64,000 nt of DNA. It comes from Mantamonas sphyraenae (lineage: Eukaryota > CRuMs > Mantamonadidae). Shown here piece after piece: positions 10,019-21,148 of this stretch (positions within the stretch are counted from its first letter, which is position 1; each line of letters starts with the position of its first letter). Under the pieces are notes generated by a model that worked only from the letters and a program-made list of their open reading frames with translations, made no database searches and was not told where the DNA came from. A program made the position numbers and the translations under genes. Location: positions 186,001 to 250,000 of the forward strand of contig JAPMXV010000026.1 in NCBI GenBank assembly GCA_026936335.1, written 5' to 3'.

Positions 10019-10696
10019 TCATTTTGCCAGGTCGTTGAGCACCGTCTTGCGGATGTGTTTGGACATGCTTTGGTTGTGGAAACACAGTCTTCCGTCGGGA
10101 AGCATGCTATTGATGAGCAGAAGGGCGTCCTCGGGTCGCGAGGCGACGTCCCACTGCGACTTTTTGTACTGCTCGCCGAGCTGTGCCACGAGCGAGTGGA
10201 GCGTGTACGCAGCCAGCTGTCTGTTCTCGTCCTCCACACACACCAGCACGTAGATGAGTTGTTTGTGGACCAGCCACACTGCATACGTGTCGTTGGCAAG
10301 CTGCACCACACCCTCCAGGGCCTGTTTGCCGCTTCCGCTGCTGGCGTAGCTGAGCATTCCAGACGACGACGCCGACGATCCCGATGCACCTGACGACGAC
10401 GAAGCAGATGAGGAGGAGGAAGAGGAGGACGATGAGCCGTGGGCCACGCCGCCGTCCGACGAGCCTGCAGATTCATCGTGCAATAGGTTAAAGTTCTGAA
10501 GGAGTTGCTTGTGGGAGGCTCGGGCCTGGCTGGCAAGGGAGGCATCCTTCACCACCTGTTGGCAGACACTCTGCAGGGCATCCTTGCCCTGGAGCTCCTC
10601 ACCCTCTTCAACAGCCCCAAAGCTGGTGGAGAGCACAATGAGGCTGGATTCATCTGCGTTTTCCTCGGCACTGCAGATTGCCAGCGACTGGACCAT
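10019..10696 (-). CDS. AP5S1: AP-5 complex subunit sigma-1
   Basis: Intronless, 225 residues from the Met at 10696. The start MVQSLAICS matches the first strand of sigma adaptins. The C-terminal MLPDGRLCFHNQSMSKHI matches the characteristic end of AP5S1. The middle (NDTYAVWLVHKQLIYVLV, ENRQLAAYTLHSL) fits a longin-like sigma fold. AP-5 acts at late endosomes with SPG11/SPG15. A Ser-rich loop (around 10371-10435) is inserted. The homologous part starts at the chosen Met; further in-frame upstream sequence is not conserved. The function of its neighbour SNF8, also endosomal, is related, but the pairing may be chance. Confidence 0.8.
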   Translation of the reverse strand: MVQSLAICSAEENADESSLIVLSTSFGAVEEGEELQGKDALQSVCQQVVKDASLASQARASHKQLLQNFNLLHDESAGSSDGGVAHGSSSSSSSSSSASSSSGASGSSASSSGMLSYASSGSGKQALEGVVQLANDTYAVWLVHKQLIYVLVCVEDENRQLAAYTLHSLVAQLGEQYKKSQWDVASRPEDALLLINSMLPDGRLCFHNQSMSKHIRKTVLNDLAK

Positions 10697-10826
10697 CGGA
10701 TGCGCTGGGTGAGAGGGCGCATTGGAAAAGCAGAGGGTGGAAAGGCGATGGAATTGAGTTTGGATGGCCGAGGGTGATGTTCGGTGATGTCCGGGCATGC
10801 GTGGGACGACCCAGTCGAACAGGGCA

Positions 10827-12643
10827 ATGTTTCGTCGGACGGTGTGCGCACGTGCGAGTGTGGACAAGAAGCGGTTGTTGGCTGAAACGCCAATGGAGAG
10901 TGCGTATGAGCCGGTAGGTTGGAGCCAGGAGGGATTGTTGTGAGTGTGTGCTCCGCAACGTGGGAGACCCCCCCCGCCCAATGGAGTCGCACTGACGAGT
11001 CGCTGACGCACGCGGTGCAGCACAAAGTGGAGCGGGGTTGGTATGGATGGTGGGAGGCACAGGGGATGTTTCAGCCGCGAGAGACGGGAGAGGCGACGCA
11101 GAAGCGGTTCTCGATGGTGTTGCCGCCGCCAAATGTGACGGGCAGCTTGCATCTGGGCCACGCGCTGACGATCAGCATCCAGGACGCGCTGGTGCGCTTC
11201 CACAGGATGCAAGGGGATGCAGTGCTGTGGGTGCCTGGCGTGGACCACGCAGGCATTGCTACGCAGAGTGTGGTGGAGCGGAAACTGTGGCGTGAGCACG
11301 GGCAACGGCGGCAGGAGGTGGGAAGGGAGGCATTTGAAGAGATGGTGTGGCGATGGAAGGAACAGTATGGAGGACGCATTGTGGAGCAGGAACGTGCGCT
11401 GGGGGCGTCGTTGGATTGGAGCAGGGATGTGTTTACGCTGGACCAGACCCGAAGCAAGGCTGTGCGTGAGACGTTTGTGCGCATGCATGAGGCCGGTCTG
11501 TTGTACCGAGCGCAGCGCATTGTCAACTGGTGTCCCATGTTGCAGACAGCCATTTCAGACGTGGAGGTGGACTATGTCGACGTCGACGGCCCAACAAAGT
11601 ACGCGCTGCCCGGCGGACAGGGCCACGCCCCCGTGGGGTCAATGTACACGGTGGCGTATGCTTTGGAAGGTGGAGGGGAGGTGCATGTGAGCACGACACG
11701 GCCCGAGACGATTCCGGGAGACGTGGCGCTGGCGGTGCATCCGGACGACGCACGACTCAAGCATCTGGTGGGCACGCATGCCGTGCACCCGCTGGAGCCG
11801 ACACGCAGGATACCTGTGGTGGCAGACAGTATGGTGGATGCCGAGTTTGGCACAGGAGTGGTGAAGATCACACCTGCGCATGATGTGAACGACTTTGCGG
11901 TGGGGCAGCGACACAATCTGGATGCCCCGTCGGTGATTGACAAGCACGGGCGGCTGCAGGTCCCGCAGTTGAAGCAACTGCACGGAATGGATCGATTTGC
12001 GGCGCGAGGAGCCGTGGTGGATATGTTGGAGGCGTCGGGGCGGCTGGTGGGTGTGGAAGACCACGCGATGCGACTTGCAGTGTGTTCTCGCTCGGGAGAC
12101 GTGATCGAACCCATGTTGCTGAAGCCACAGTGGTACGTGCGCATGGAAACGCTGGCGCAGCAGGCTTTGGGCTTTGTAGACGATGGCAGCATGCGTGTGG
12201 TGCCTGCATCAGGCGAGCAGACGCTGCGACGGTGGCTGGAAAACATCGAAGACTGGTGCGTTTCACGACAGCTTTGGTGGGGTCATCGCATCCCAGCGTA
12301 CCGTTGTGTGAGTGAAAGTGACAAGGACGAGGAGCGATGGGTGGTGGCACACGACGAGGCTGGGGCGCGAGCGCAGCTAGGGCAGGGCAAGTGGCAGGTG
12401 GAACAGGATGAGGATGTTTTGGACACGTGGTTCTCATCTGCACTGTTGCCCATGAGTGCTCTGGGTTGGCCCGAGGATGGAAGCGAAGCGGAACTGGCCA
12501 AATGGTATCCAACGAGTGTGCTGGAGACCGGCTCGGACATTCTCTTCTTTTGGGTGGCACGCATGGCAATGGCGTGTGGAATGCTGAGTGGCCAGGCGCC
12601 GTTTGAGACGGTGCTGTTGCATCCCATGGTGCGTGACAAGCAG

Positions 12644-12674
<31 letters not shown>

Positions 12675-13927
12675 TGATCGACCCCATGAATGTGATTGGC
12701 GGACGGTCGCTGGAGGAGATGGTGGACGACGTGCGTGGAGGCAATCTGGATGCACGGGAGGTGGAGCGTGCTGTGTCGGGTCTGCAGGCAGAGTTTCCAG
12801 ACGGGATTGGAGAGTGCGGCGCAGATGCACTGCGATACACGCTGGCAGAGTACACGGAGCAGGAGGCACGCATCAACATGGACGTGCAGCGCGTGCAAGC
12901 AAACAGACACCTGTGCAACAAGATGTGGAATGCCACACGGTTTGTGATCGGGCATGCAGAGGCGTTGTTGTCGACAGAAACGCCCTTGCTGGAGGAACCG
13001 AGCACGGCGGCAGCCTCGGCGACCGTGCTGGACAAATGGCTGGAGGCACGCATGCAAGAGGCTGTGAAGGAGGCAGAGGAGGGCTTGGGTGAGCATCGTG
13101 TGCATGGGGTGGCGCGTGCGTTTGATCGGTTCTTTCACGCGCAGTTGTGCAGCACGTACCTGGAACTGAACAAGGAGCGACTGTGGCGCAAAGACAACGA
13201 TGCGCGTGAGTGTGTACGTGTGTTGGAACGTGCGGTGGACACCAGCTTGCGCATGTGCCATCCGCTGATGCCGTATGTGACGGAGGAGCTGTGGCACAGG
13301 CTGCACCAGCGTCGCCTGACACACGCCGGTGCAGATCCGCAGGCGTGGGCACAGGCTTCCATTTGCACGCAACCGTACCCACAGGCAACTGTGGACGCAA
13401 GGGTGCCAGAGGTGGACGAGGCGGTCGAGGCGATGCTTGCGCTGTTGGCACGTGCTCGCTCGGTGCGCGATATGTACGGCATCAGCAACGACGTGCGACT
13501 GGCATCGCCCATGTATGTGGACACTGGAGGCGTAGCGATGTTGGATATGCTGCTTGCAGAACACACAGAGGCGTTGAGGCGAATGAGCGGCTTTGGAGGC
13601 GTGACTGTTGTAGAGTCGGTGCACGACGAGGATGCGCCTGGCACAAACGGGGTGTGGGTGTGTGAAGATGTGGTGGGCGGCGTACGTGTGGGTTTGCACC
13701 TGCAGGTGGACAGGAGCAAGGTGGACGTCGACAAAGAGCTCAAGGCGTTGCACAAGAAACAGGCCAAGGTGCAAAAGCAAATCGATGGGATCGAGACACG
13801 CATGGCGAGTGCGCAGTACCAGGAGAGGGTGCCCATGGACGTGCAGGAGAAAGATGCGCAGCGTGTTGAGGAGAAGCGTGTCGAGCTGCGGGTGTTGATG
13901 AACCGAGAGGCAATGTTGCGTGCGTAA
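10827..13927 (+). CDS. VARS: valyl-tRNA synthetase with probable mitochondrial presequence
   Basis: Two exons, 10827-10913 and 11021-13927 (107-nt intron, GTAGGT donor, GTGCAG acceptor), give 997 residues. Exon 1 encodes MFRRTVCARASVDKKRLLAE, basic and free of acids at its start like a mitochondrial presequence. It then joins SAYEP to HKVERGWYGWWEAQG, the usual ValRS N terminus. Class I signatures: HLGH at residues about 73-76 and KMSKS at about 573. The CP1 editing domain contains YTVAYALEGGGEVHVSTTRPETIPGD in outline; ENIEDWCVSRQLWWGHRIPAY is a typical ValRS segment. The C-terminal coiled-coil arm contains VDVDKELKALHKKQAKVQKQ. The enzyme could serve mitochondria only or both compartments through the internal Met at residue 23; this is inference. 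Its last ~160 bases are duplicated in inverted orientation at 25216-25378. Confidence 0.93.
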
Positions 13928-15545
13928 AGAGGGTGGGCATGAATGAATGAAGAATGCCTCTCTCGAGGACAGAGGACAGTGGATGGGGATGTCTCGGTGC
14001 GTGTTGCTGTCCCGTTCGACGATGGCGCCAACAAAAACCCCACCACTAACCAACCCCGGCAAATGAAGATGGGATCCAAGAGTGGAATGACGGCAGTGAT
14101 TGTGGCAGCTCTGCTGCTGCAGATGGTGGCTAGCATGCCGCTGCGTGGACAGGAGGTGCAGCGCCAGGCGTGTGTGGTGAACTGGGAGGAGCAGCTTGCT
14201 CACCCTGAACACATCACGGAGCCCCGCCCGCACGAGTACATCAAGCTGGAGGACCTTCCGGATGCGTTTGACTGGCGCAATGTCAACGGCACCAACTTTC
14301 TGTCGCCGACGCGCAACCAGCACATGCCGGTGTACTGCGGCTCGTGCTGGTCGATGGGGTGAGTGGATGAGCGGGAAAGGAGAGGATGGGAGGGAGAGAG
14401 TGGGTGCTGGGGAAGCCGATGGGCAGGGAGAGATGAAGAGAGAGACTGTGTGGGGCGGGGTAAACGACGGGAGGACGGCTGCGGGGAGAGGGAAATCCAC
14501 GCGGGCAAAGAAGGCAGCCGAGCACAAAACGCACGCCGTTGCGCTGGTTCAGGTGCAGAACAAGAGCAGAGAATGGGTGGAGGCACGAAACGGGAAGGAT
14601 GGCGTGCATGCGGGTGCCGATGTGGAGAGGGGATTGGGAGAGAAGGCCAGACCAAGGGAGGGAGAAGAGAGGGAGGTTCGCCAAGACGTTGAGGCAAACG
14701 CGGCGAGGCAGGGGCTCAAGGAGAGCTGAACGGACACCATGGACGAGACAGTGACAGCAACGACAACACACACTGACACCACCGACTGCGACTGCGACGG
14801 ACACGACACCACACAGATCGACGTCGTCGATTGCTGACCGTCTGAACATCATGCAGAAGGGAGCGTGGCCGAACAACTACCTGAGCCCGCAGGAAGTGAT
14901 TGACTGCGGTGGGGCTGGATCATGCGACGGTGGCACGGCCATTGGTGTGTTTGCGTATGCACACGACAAGGGACTGGTGAGCGAGACGTGCAACAACTAC
15001 GTGGGGGTGAACCAGGAGTGCAACGCTGAGCACCGATGCTTCACGTGCTCGCCGAGCAAGTGTGTGGCTGTAACCAACTACACAGTGTACAAGGTGGGTG
15101 ACTACGGCCATGTGCGTGGACCCCACGAGATGAAGGCGGAGATCTTTGCACGCGGACCGATTGCCTGCGGTGTGCACGCCGACGCCAAGCTGGAGGCGTA
15201 CACGGGTGGCATCTTTTCGCAGTTCAACCCTGTGCCGATGATCAACCACATCATCAGCGTGGTGGGCTGGGGCGTGGAGAACGGCGAAGAGTTCTGGGTT
15301 GTGCGCAACTCGTGGGGCACGCCGTGGGGAGAGCGTGGCTTCTTCCGCATCACCACACGTCACTTTTACGACCTTGGCATCGAGACTGGATGCAGCTTTG
15401 GTGTGCCTCTGAAGCCTGAGCGCGTGAGCGAGCAGTAAGAAGAGGGTGAGGGCGTCTGAAAGCAATGCAAAAACAACAACTCTTGTGTTGATTTTCTCCT
15501 GCTCGTCACACGTGCTGTGTGGGTGGATTCCTGCAAACAGGGCAG
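13765..15545 (+). repeat. inverted duplication, left arm
   Basis: Arm of about 1.78 kb containing the ValRS 3' end, the spacer and the complete cathepsin Z gene A. It matches, in reverse orientation, 23587-25378. Identity is essentially complete in cathepsin exons except for one inserted G in the other copy; substitutions and small indels occur in the intron (458 vs 456 nt) and spacer. The left breakpoint lies inside the ValRS coding arm; at the right end the copy carries an extra dozen bases between CTGCA direct repeats. Confidence 0.9.
14063..15438 (+). CDS. CTSZ: cathepsin Z (X)-like cysteine peptidase, copy A
   Basis: Two exons, 14063-14358 and 14817-15438 (458-nt intron, GTGAGT donor), 305 residues. 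Family C1 lysosomal or secreted carboxypeptidase. Signal peptide [20 protein letters not shown]; a short propeptide as in cathepsin Z; mature start near [12 protein letters not shown]. Catalytic Cys in [14 protein letters not shown], where the residues before the active site correspond to the HIP insertion of cathepsin X. Catalytic His in [12 protein letters not shown] and Asn in [14 protein letters not shown]. The splice joins SMG to [11 protein letters not shown], exactly as in animal cathepsin Z. The C terminus [16 protein letters not shown] is intact. Same strand as ValRS, 135 bp after it. Confidence 0.95.
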
Positions 15546-15599
15546 GAGGGTTGTGTGTGTTTGTGTGATGCCTATTCTGGCCGTGTGCGTTGTCAATTC

Positions 15600-16424
15600 T
15601 CACATGCCCCGTCCGCGTCCACGTCCTCCCTGGAACTGCTGGGGCGGAGGCATGAAGCCTCGGCCCCGTCCCTGCATGGGAGGAGGCATCATGGGCATGC
15701 CTCGGCCCTGCATGGGCATCATACCACGTCCTCCCTGCATGGGCATCATGGGCATGCCTCTTCCACGTCCCATCATGGGCGGGGGCATCATCATGTTGGG
15801 AGCGGGCATCCCCACGCCGCGTCCCATGCCCATCAAACCGGGCTGCATCTGTGCTTGCTGCGCCTGCATGGACGCCGTCTGTGCTGTCATGGCACTGCCA
15901 CGTGCGGCGGAACGGCCAATGCCCGCACCCGCCTGCTTGGGTGCCTTGCGAGCCTTGTTTTCCTGTCGAGAGGGTGGCGGGACGGGGAGCGCGCCAGATG
16001 TCAGCATGCGGAATGCGCGCGGAATGCAAGGCTGCCAGGTCACTTACGCTGATGGGAGGCGGGCCATCGACACTCATGGAGATGACACACTCGCCACGGA
16101 GCAGCACCAATCCCAGGGTTCGCTTCTGCTCCTGTGCCTGGACAATGAACTTGGAGATGGACGATTTGTCCAGCACTTCCTGCGGCACCGAGGATGAGGA
16201 GGAGGAGGAGGAGGAAGAAGAGAGGAGGAGGATGAGGACGACGACGATGAGCTGTCTGTCTTTTTGCTCTTCTTGACGCTGCGGAACTCGTCGGCGTCGC
16301 CCAGCACCAGGTTCATGTGCTGGTCGAACGCCAGGAAGGTGCCCACCAGGTAGCGGCCGTCGTTGATGTTGACCTTCATGCGGTAGCCCAGGAAGCGCAT
16401 CATGCGTGACTTGCGTACGCTCAT
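15600..16424 (-). CDS. SNRPB: Sm protein B (snRNP core, SNRPB)
   Basis: Proposed exons on the minus strand: 16424-16278, 16179-16048, 15962-15600, giving 213 residues. A component of the heptameric Sm ring on spliceosomal snRNAs. Sm1 motif: MSVRKSRMMRFLGYRMKVNI then DGRYLVGTFLAFDQHMNLVL; Sm2 motif: KRTLGLVLLRGECVISMSVD with GPPP. The C terminus is Met/Pro/Gly-rich with many GRG and RGM units, as in SmB tails that are arginine-methylated. The second intron has a GTAAGT donor. The first needs a weak GTCAAG donor. It is 98 nt and restores frame exactly, and its pyrimidine-rich 3' end otherwise reads as poly-Ser/Pro. However, it removes a Lys-rich SVKKSKK segment that resembles animal SmB, so an indel instead of an intron cannot be excluded. 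Confidence 0.85.
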
Positions 16425-16547
16425 GATGGAAAGTGGGCTTCGAGAATGGTTGGTTGTGGTCTCGCAGCGCAGCATTCCATGGCGTCCACTGCGCCGCCAG
16501 TGCCAACCTCGCTCTTTTTCGGCCAACGCCTGCACCCTTGCCACACC

Positions 16548-19500
16548 ATGCAGGCCGACGACCAAGACATCTTTGTGCGGCGTGCCGACATGGCCGACGC
16601 AGAAGCCATCTTTGAGATGATTGACAACGAGGAAATGATCATCAGCGAGCGGTTTGGAGACCGTTCCGTGCGAGCGCTCATGTGAGTTTTCCCTGCCTCC
16701 CTGCTGCCTGGTACGGCACCAGTGGCATTTCCCGGTGCCTCCCGACCCCTTGCCATGGACACACACGACGCCCTCCTGTGCGACATCTCAGCTGACATCC
16801 GCTCGTTGGTGCGTCACCGTCTGCGCTTTTTGCTGGCCCGTTCCACACAGCGAAACCGCGCTTCTTTCCATCACCGCCGTCGACGAGGAGAACAAGTAGG
16901 TGGATTCAGGAGGGATGCATACCTTGCTGTCTACAGATACCATTGCATCCATGACAAGCCTGCATGCATGTGTTCTGTGTGATGTCCCCTGGACGCGTGC
17001 GAGTAACCGTTGCAAAGAGTGCCGTTGCTGACACAACCCGATGTTGCAAAACCTGCCCCTGTACTCACCCATCCACTACGCACCCACCCACGTGCCACAC
17101 ACGCCATGCACGCCACACACACACCATTGTCACGCGAGCACAGCTGTGTGGGATTTGCGGTGTTCAACGACCATCCGCCGTGGGTGGACAACATCCCGGC
17201 GTCAAAGTGGGAAACCTTTGTGGAGGAGACATTTGAGCTGCAGCTGAACGTGTACCACTCCATGTGGCTGCAATTGTTTGTGGCGGACCACCTTGTGGAG
17301 GCACGTGTGGCACAGGCCATCCTGTCGACTGCATTCAACACGATTCACGAGGCACAGCATTGTTTCATGCTGCTGCCCTCCACCACACCTGCGTTTGCGC
17401 CGCTGTGCTCCTTTGAGGAGAATCCGGACGACCTGTTTACGCCTGTCCACTCACAGAGCAAGAAGCGTCACCGAGGATACAACCTGCTGTGCTGTCCGCG
17501 CGACCGTGCGATTCTGCCCATGCTCGTGCGCGAAGCCCTGGTGGAAGACTACGACGACCTGGTGCCCATCTTTCACCAACAGAGCACGGAGCTGTTTGAT
17601 CGCTACGGAGAGTTTGGTCTTGCGGACATCATCTCCTCCACGGACGAAAGCAAGGCGACACTGGTGGCGGAGGTGGACAACAAGGCCATCGGCATCCTGG
17701 GCCTGTCCACCAATGTGGAGTATCAGGTGCTGGCCAAGTGCTTCGAGTTGGAGCCCTTTGATTACCTGGTGAGCCCAGACGACGGGTTTGGCATGCCCGA
17801 TCCCTCGCTAAGTGGGAACAACGCGCACGACACCAAGCTTGGCGCGGACGAACAGGGAGGCAACGGAAACGGCGGAGGAAAGGATCGCAGTGACGAACAG
17901 CACAGCGGCGTGCTGGGAGCCAAGCAGAATTTGCGGTCGCAGGGAATGCGCAATGCCACCCTGGGCAAACTGCTGGAGGAGGACGGACGCGGAGGACGAG
18001 GGTCGGGTGCGTCCGGGGGTGGATCGTCCACAGGCAGCGCCAGTGTGTCGGGGGGCTCGTCACGCATGCACGGGCGACGACGCAGCAGTGCGCCAAAGGA
18101 GTCGTCGCTGGACGAGTTTTCGTTGGACCGACGCAAGGAGGAGGACGAAGAGGAGGAGGTGGACGTGCGTGGCAAACCAAACGCCTTTGCTGTCACCCTG
18201 TTCTGCATCGACGAAGAGTACGAAACGCGTGCGTTTGAGTTTCTGGAGGCTGCCTTTCAACACTTTCAGGACCGCGAGTACTGCTTGCTGATGGTGCCGC
18301 ACCACGCCTCTGAGTTTCCTCTGCTGTCGCACTTTCAGCAGGTGCGGGCCCACCCGGGATCCAAGTTCCCCTCGGCCCTGTACATCTTCCACAAGTACTC
18401 GCTGATGGTGTTTCACGGCCTCATGGACGTGCGTGCCACACAGCAGCACGACCTCGACGCCATCGTCATGCAGACGCGCTACCTGGAGGACGCCGCCCTG
18501 TTCAAGGCTGAGCTGCACACCGCCATGTCCGGACGAGTGTCTTCCAAGCGGGCCTTTTCCGTGACCTTGGACGACGTCGTGGTCGGCGCGGTGCTGGTGG
18601 ACACCGATGTGGACCACGAAACACTGCGGCGCAACTTCAACCTGGAAACGTACATGAGCTGGGACTTTTATGCGCCGGGCGACCATGTGATGATCGACCA
18701 CATGGTGTTGTCTCCCGTGTTCAATAAGAGTGTCAAGCAGGTGGTGCGTGAGCTGACACGCAAGCTGGAAGCCAGCGCCGTTTACTATCGTGTGCTTCCG
18801 GACACCGTCACCATCCCCACCCTGCACGAGTTTCTGGCCATTACGCCACGCCGCAACATCCAGAAACCCGGGGAAACAGACACCACCTCCACCGAAGGGT
18901 TCCGAGCCGGGTTGCAGAAGCCCGTCATTGAGATCGGCGGCGCGGCCCTGTCCACCTCGGGCAGCCTGGGATCGTTGCAGAGTGCCGACTCGACGGCGTC
19001 GCGCGAGGGCAGTCCGCGTGAAGGCGGAGGCGGGGGCGTGCGATTCCAGGAGGAAGGGGGCGTGCGCAAGAGCACGAGTTCACACAGTTTGTCCGGGTTG
19101 CCCTCGGTGACAGAGGAGGATGAGACGGAGATCGGCAAGAGTGGAGGTGGAAGCCGTGGGAGCACACCCAAGGGTGGCGCACGTGCGGGTGGATTGACGA
19201 TGACGAGCAGCAGCAGCAGCAGCAGCAGCAGCGGCGCTGGACGCTCGGCAAGCGAGGGCGAAGTGCACTATGCGCTGTATGCGTTGTCACGCAAGAATCT
19301 GACGGAGCAAAAGTTTACGGTGAACCATCGGCTGGTGATTGTGGGTGCGTCGGACTGTGCATTGTCGCTGATCGAGTCCCTTGTGTTTGTGCACTATCTT
19401 CACTTCACCAACATCACTCTGATCTCGGATGGAGGCATGCCCACGTTTGAGGAGGAGTTCCTGGCACACAACTACGCATACGTGCGCAAGTACTGGCAGC

Positions 19501-21113
19501 GGCTGGCGCTGCGGTCCAAGGTGCGTGTTATCGACAGCGTCATGGTGGGCATCGACCGCGACAAGGACTGTGTCATTGTCAAGGGCGACTTGCGCATTCC
19601 GTACGACGAGGTGGTGCTGTGTTGCGGCTTGCAGGAGCAGACGCCAAACAAGCTGCTGGGTCCGCCACCGCACGTGGGCGGCATCTATCCGCTCGACAGC
19701 GAGCTGCACATCGATGCGATGAAGTCGTACCTGTTTCGACACAACATCCTGAACGACAATCGGCCCGTGTTTGTGTACGGCGACAGCGTGGAAGTGTACT
19801 GCGTGATCCAGGGCTTGCTGGACAACGGCATCCGCAACATTGTGCAAATTGTGCCGCCTGCGGCCGAGCAGAACGTGAACAACGCACCCAAGCGCTCGTT
19901 GCCTGCAGACGTGAAGGAGATGGTGGACACGGCGATGCGACTGCGTGGGGTACAGGTGCACAGGGACCTGCAGCTGGTGGGCATCGAAGAGGAACACTTT
20001 CAGCTGCTGGCTGCTCTGTTTGAGCCCACCACAGATGAGGCACGCTCACGGTTTGCGTCGCAGACGCAACGTGGCGCAGGCGCAGGTGGCGACAGCACGG
20101 ACATGTTTGGTGGGTCGCGTGGGGAGGGTGGAGAGGAGGTGCGCATGCCCTGCAAGGTGTTGCTCATGTACGACGTGAGCAACGTGGACCCGATGACGTT
20201 CAACGCCGTCAACGAGGCATGCCTGGTCTACGACGGCAGGCTGGTGGTCAACCGAGATTTCAAGACAAACGACCCAAAGATCCTGGCTGCGGGCACACTG
20301 ACCAAGTTTAGCAAACGCACGCGACGCGTACGTTACCTGCAGGACTACAACAGCAAGGAAGTGGGACGCGAGGTGGCCAGTCGCATCCTGCGCAACCTGG
20401 ATCCGCTGCAGGCGGAGGCAGATGTTGCGTCGTCTGCGGAAATGCCGCACTTCGAGGAGCCCAAGAGTGTGGGTGGCTTGCTTCCGGGCGGCCTGCACTT
20501 TGTGCACTCGTACTTGCCGTGGAAAAAGGTGGGCAACGGCACATACACGGGCAGCGACGAGGTGGGCAGCAGTAGCCACAGCAACGCACGCTCGGTGGTC
20601 ACACGAAACAAGAAGGGCGGCCACGAGTACGTCATGATCAGTGTGGACGAGTACAACATCATCGACGAGATTGTGTACGCGGGCACGGAGCGGCCGGAGG
20701 TGGACAACCTGCTGTCGCTGGTGGGTCTGCCCGAACGCTACCTCAACAAGCTGCTGGATCGCTACGACGAGGGACTCATCGATGACCTGGTGCCATTCCT
20801 GCGCCAATCCTGGATCCAGGCAGTGTACCACGATCGCTTCCGCAACTTTCGGGAGCAGCTGCTGGACGAGCTCAACGACGAGGTGGACGTGGCGTCCATC
20901 CAGCAGAGCATCCTGAGCATGGTTGATGCGGGCAAGAGCATCTCCAACGCAAACGTGCAGACGCTGAGCAAAGCGCTGACCCAGAACACAAAGGAGCTCA
21001 TCAAGGCCAAGCTCATCGAGTACCTGGAGCAGAACAGCAACATTCTGGACATGTATTTTGTGCCTCGTGACGACGAGGGTGACGACGGGCAGCTGAACCC
21101 GATGTTTTTGTGA
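16548..21113 (+). CDS. CFAP61: CFAP61, cilia- and flagella-associated protein 61
   Basis: Three exons: 16548-16681, 16851-16895 (only 45 nt), 17144-21113; introns 169 and 248 nt with GTGAGT and GTAGGT donors; 1,382 residues. CFAP61 belongs to the calmodulin- and spoke-associated complex at the base of radial spokes RS2/RS3 in motile axonemes. The N-terminal region is GNAT-like (VRRADMADAEAIFEMIDNEE; VREALVEDYDDLVPIFHQQS; RYGEFGLADIIS). A central region follows (AVTLFCIDEEYETRAFEFLE). The C-terminal half is an FAD/NAD-type dinucleotide fold with VNHRLVIVGASDCALSLIE and VVLCCGLQEQTPN. The C-terminal block YDEGLIDDLVPFLRQSW also matches. Two Gly/Ser-rich inserts (near 17800-18110 and 18940-19260) are species-specific. 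An upstream in-frame ATG at 16446 is not needed. Confidence 0.93.
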
Positions 21114-21148
21114 CGAAACCAACAGCAACAGCAACAAAAACCTCTCCT

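Noticed and set aside
10914-11020. ValRS start within the region directly before HKVERGW
   Set aside because: No ATG in frame; GTAGGT donor and GTGCAG acceptor make this an intron, and joining to the 29-codon exon restores the conserved N terminus.
12434-14527. 697-codon open frame on the minus strand across ValRS and cathepsin A
   Set aside because: Antisense shadow of GC-rich coding DNA: low-complexity His/Leu/Arg composition, crosses an intron and an intergenic gap, no recognisable domain.
16181-16189. Nine-nt GT-AG stretch as the Sm-B intron
   Set aside because: Too short to be spliced; the 98-nt alternative is plausible.
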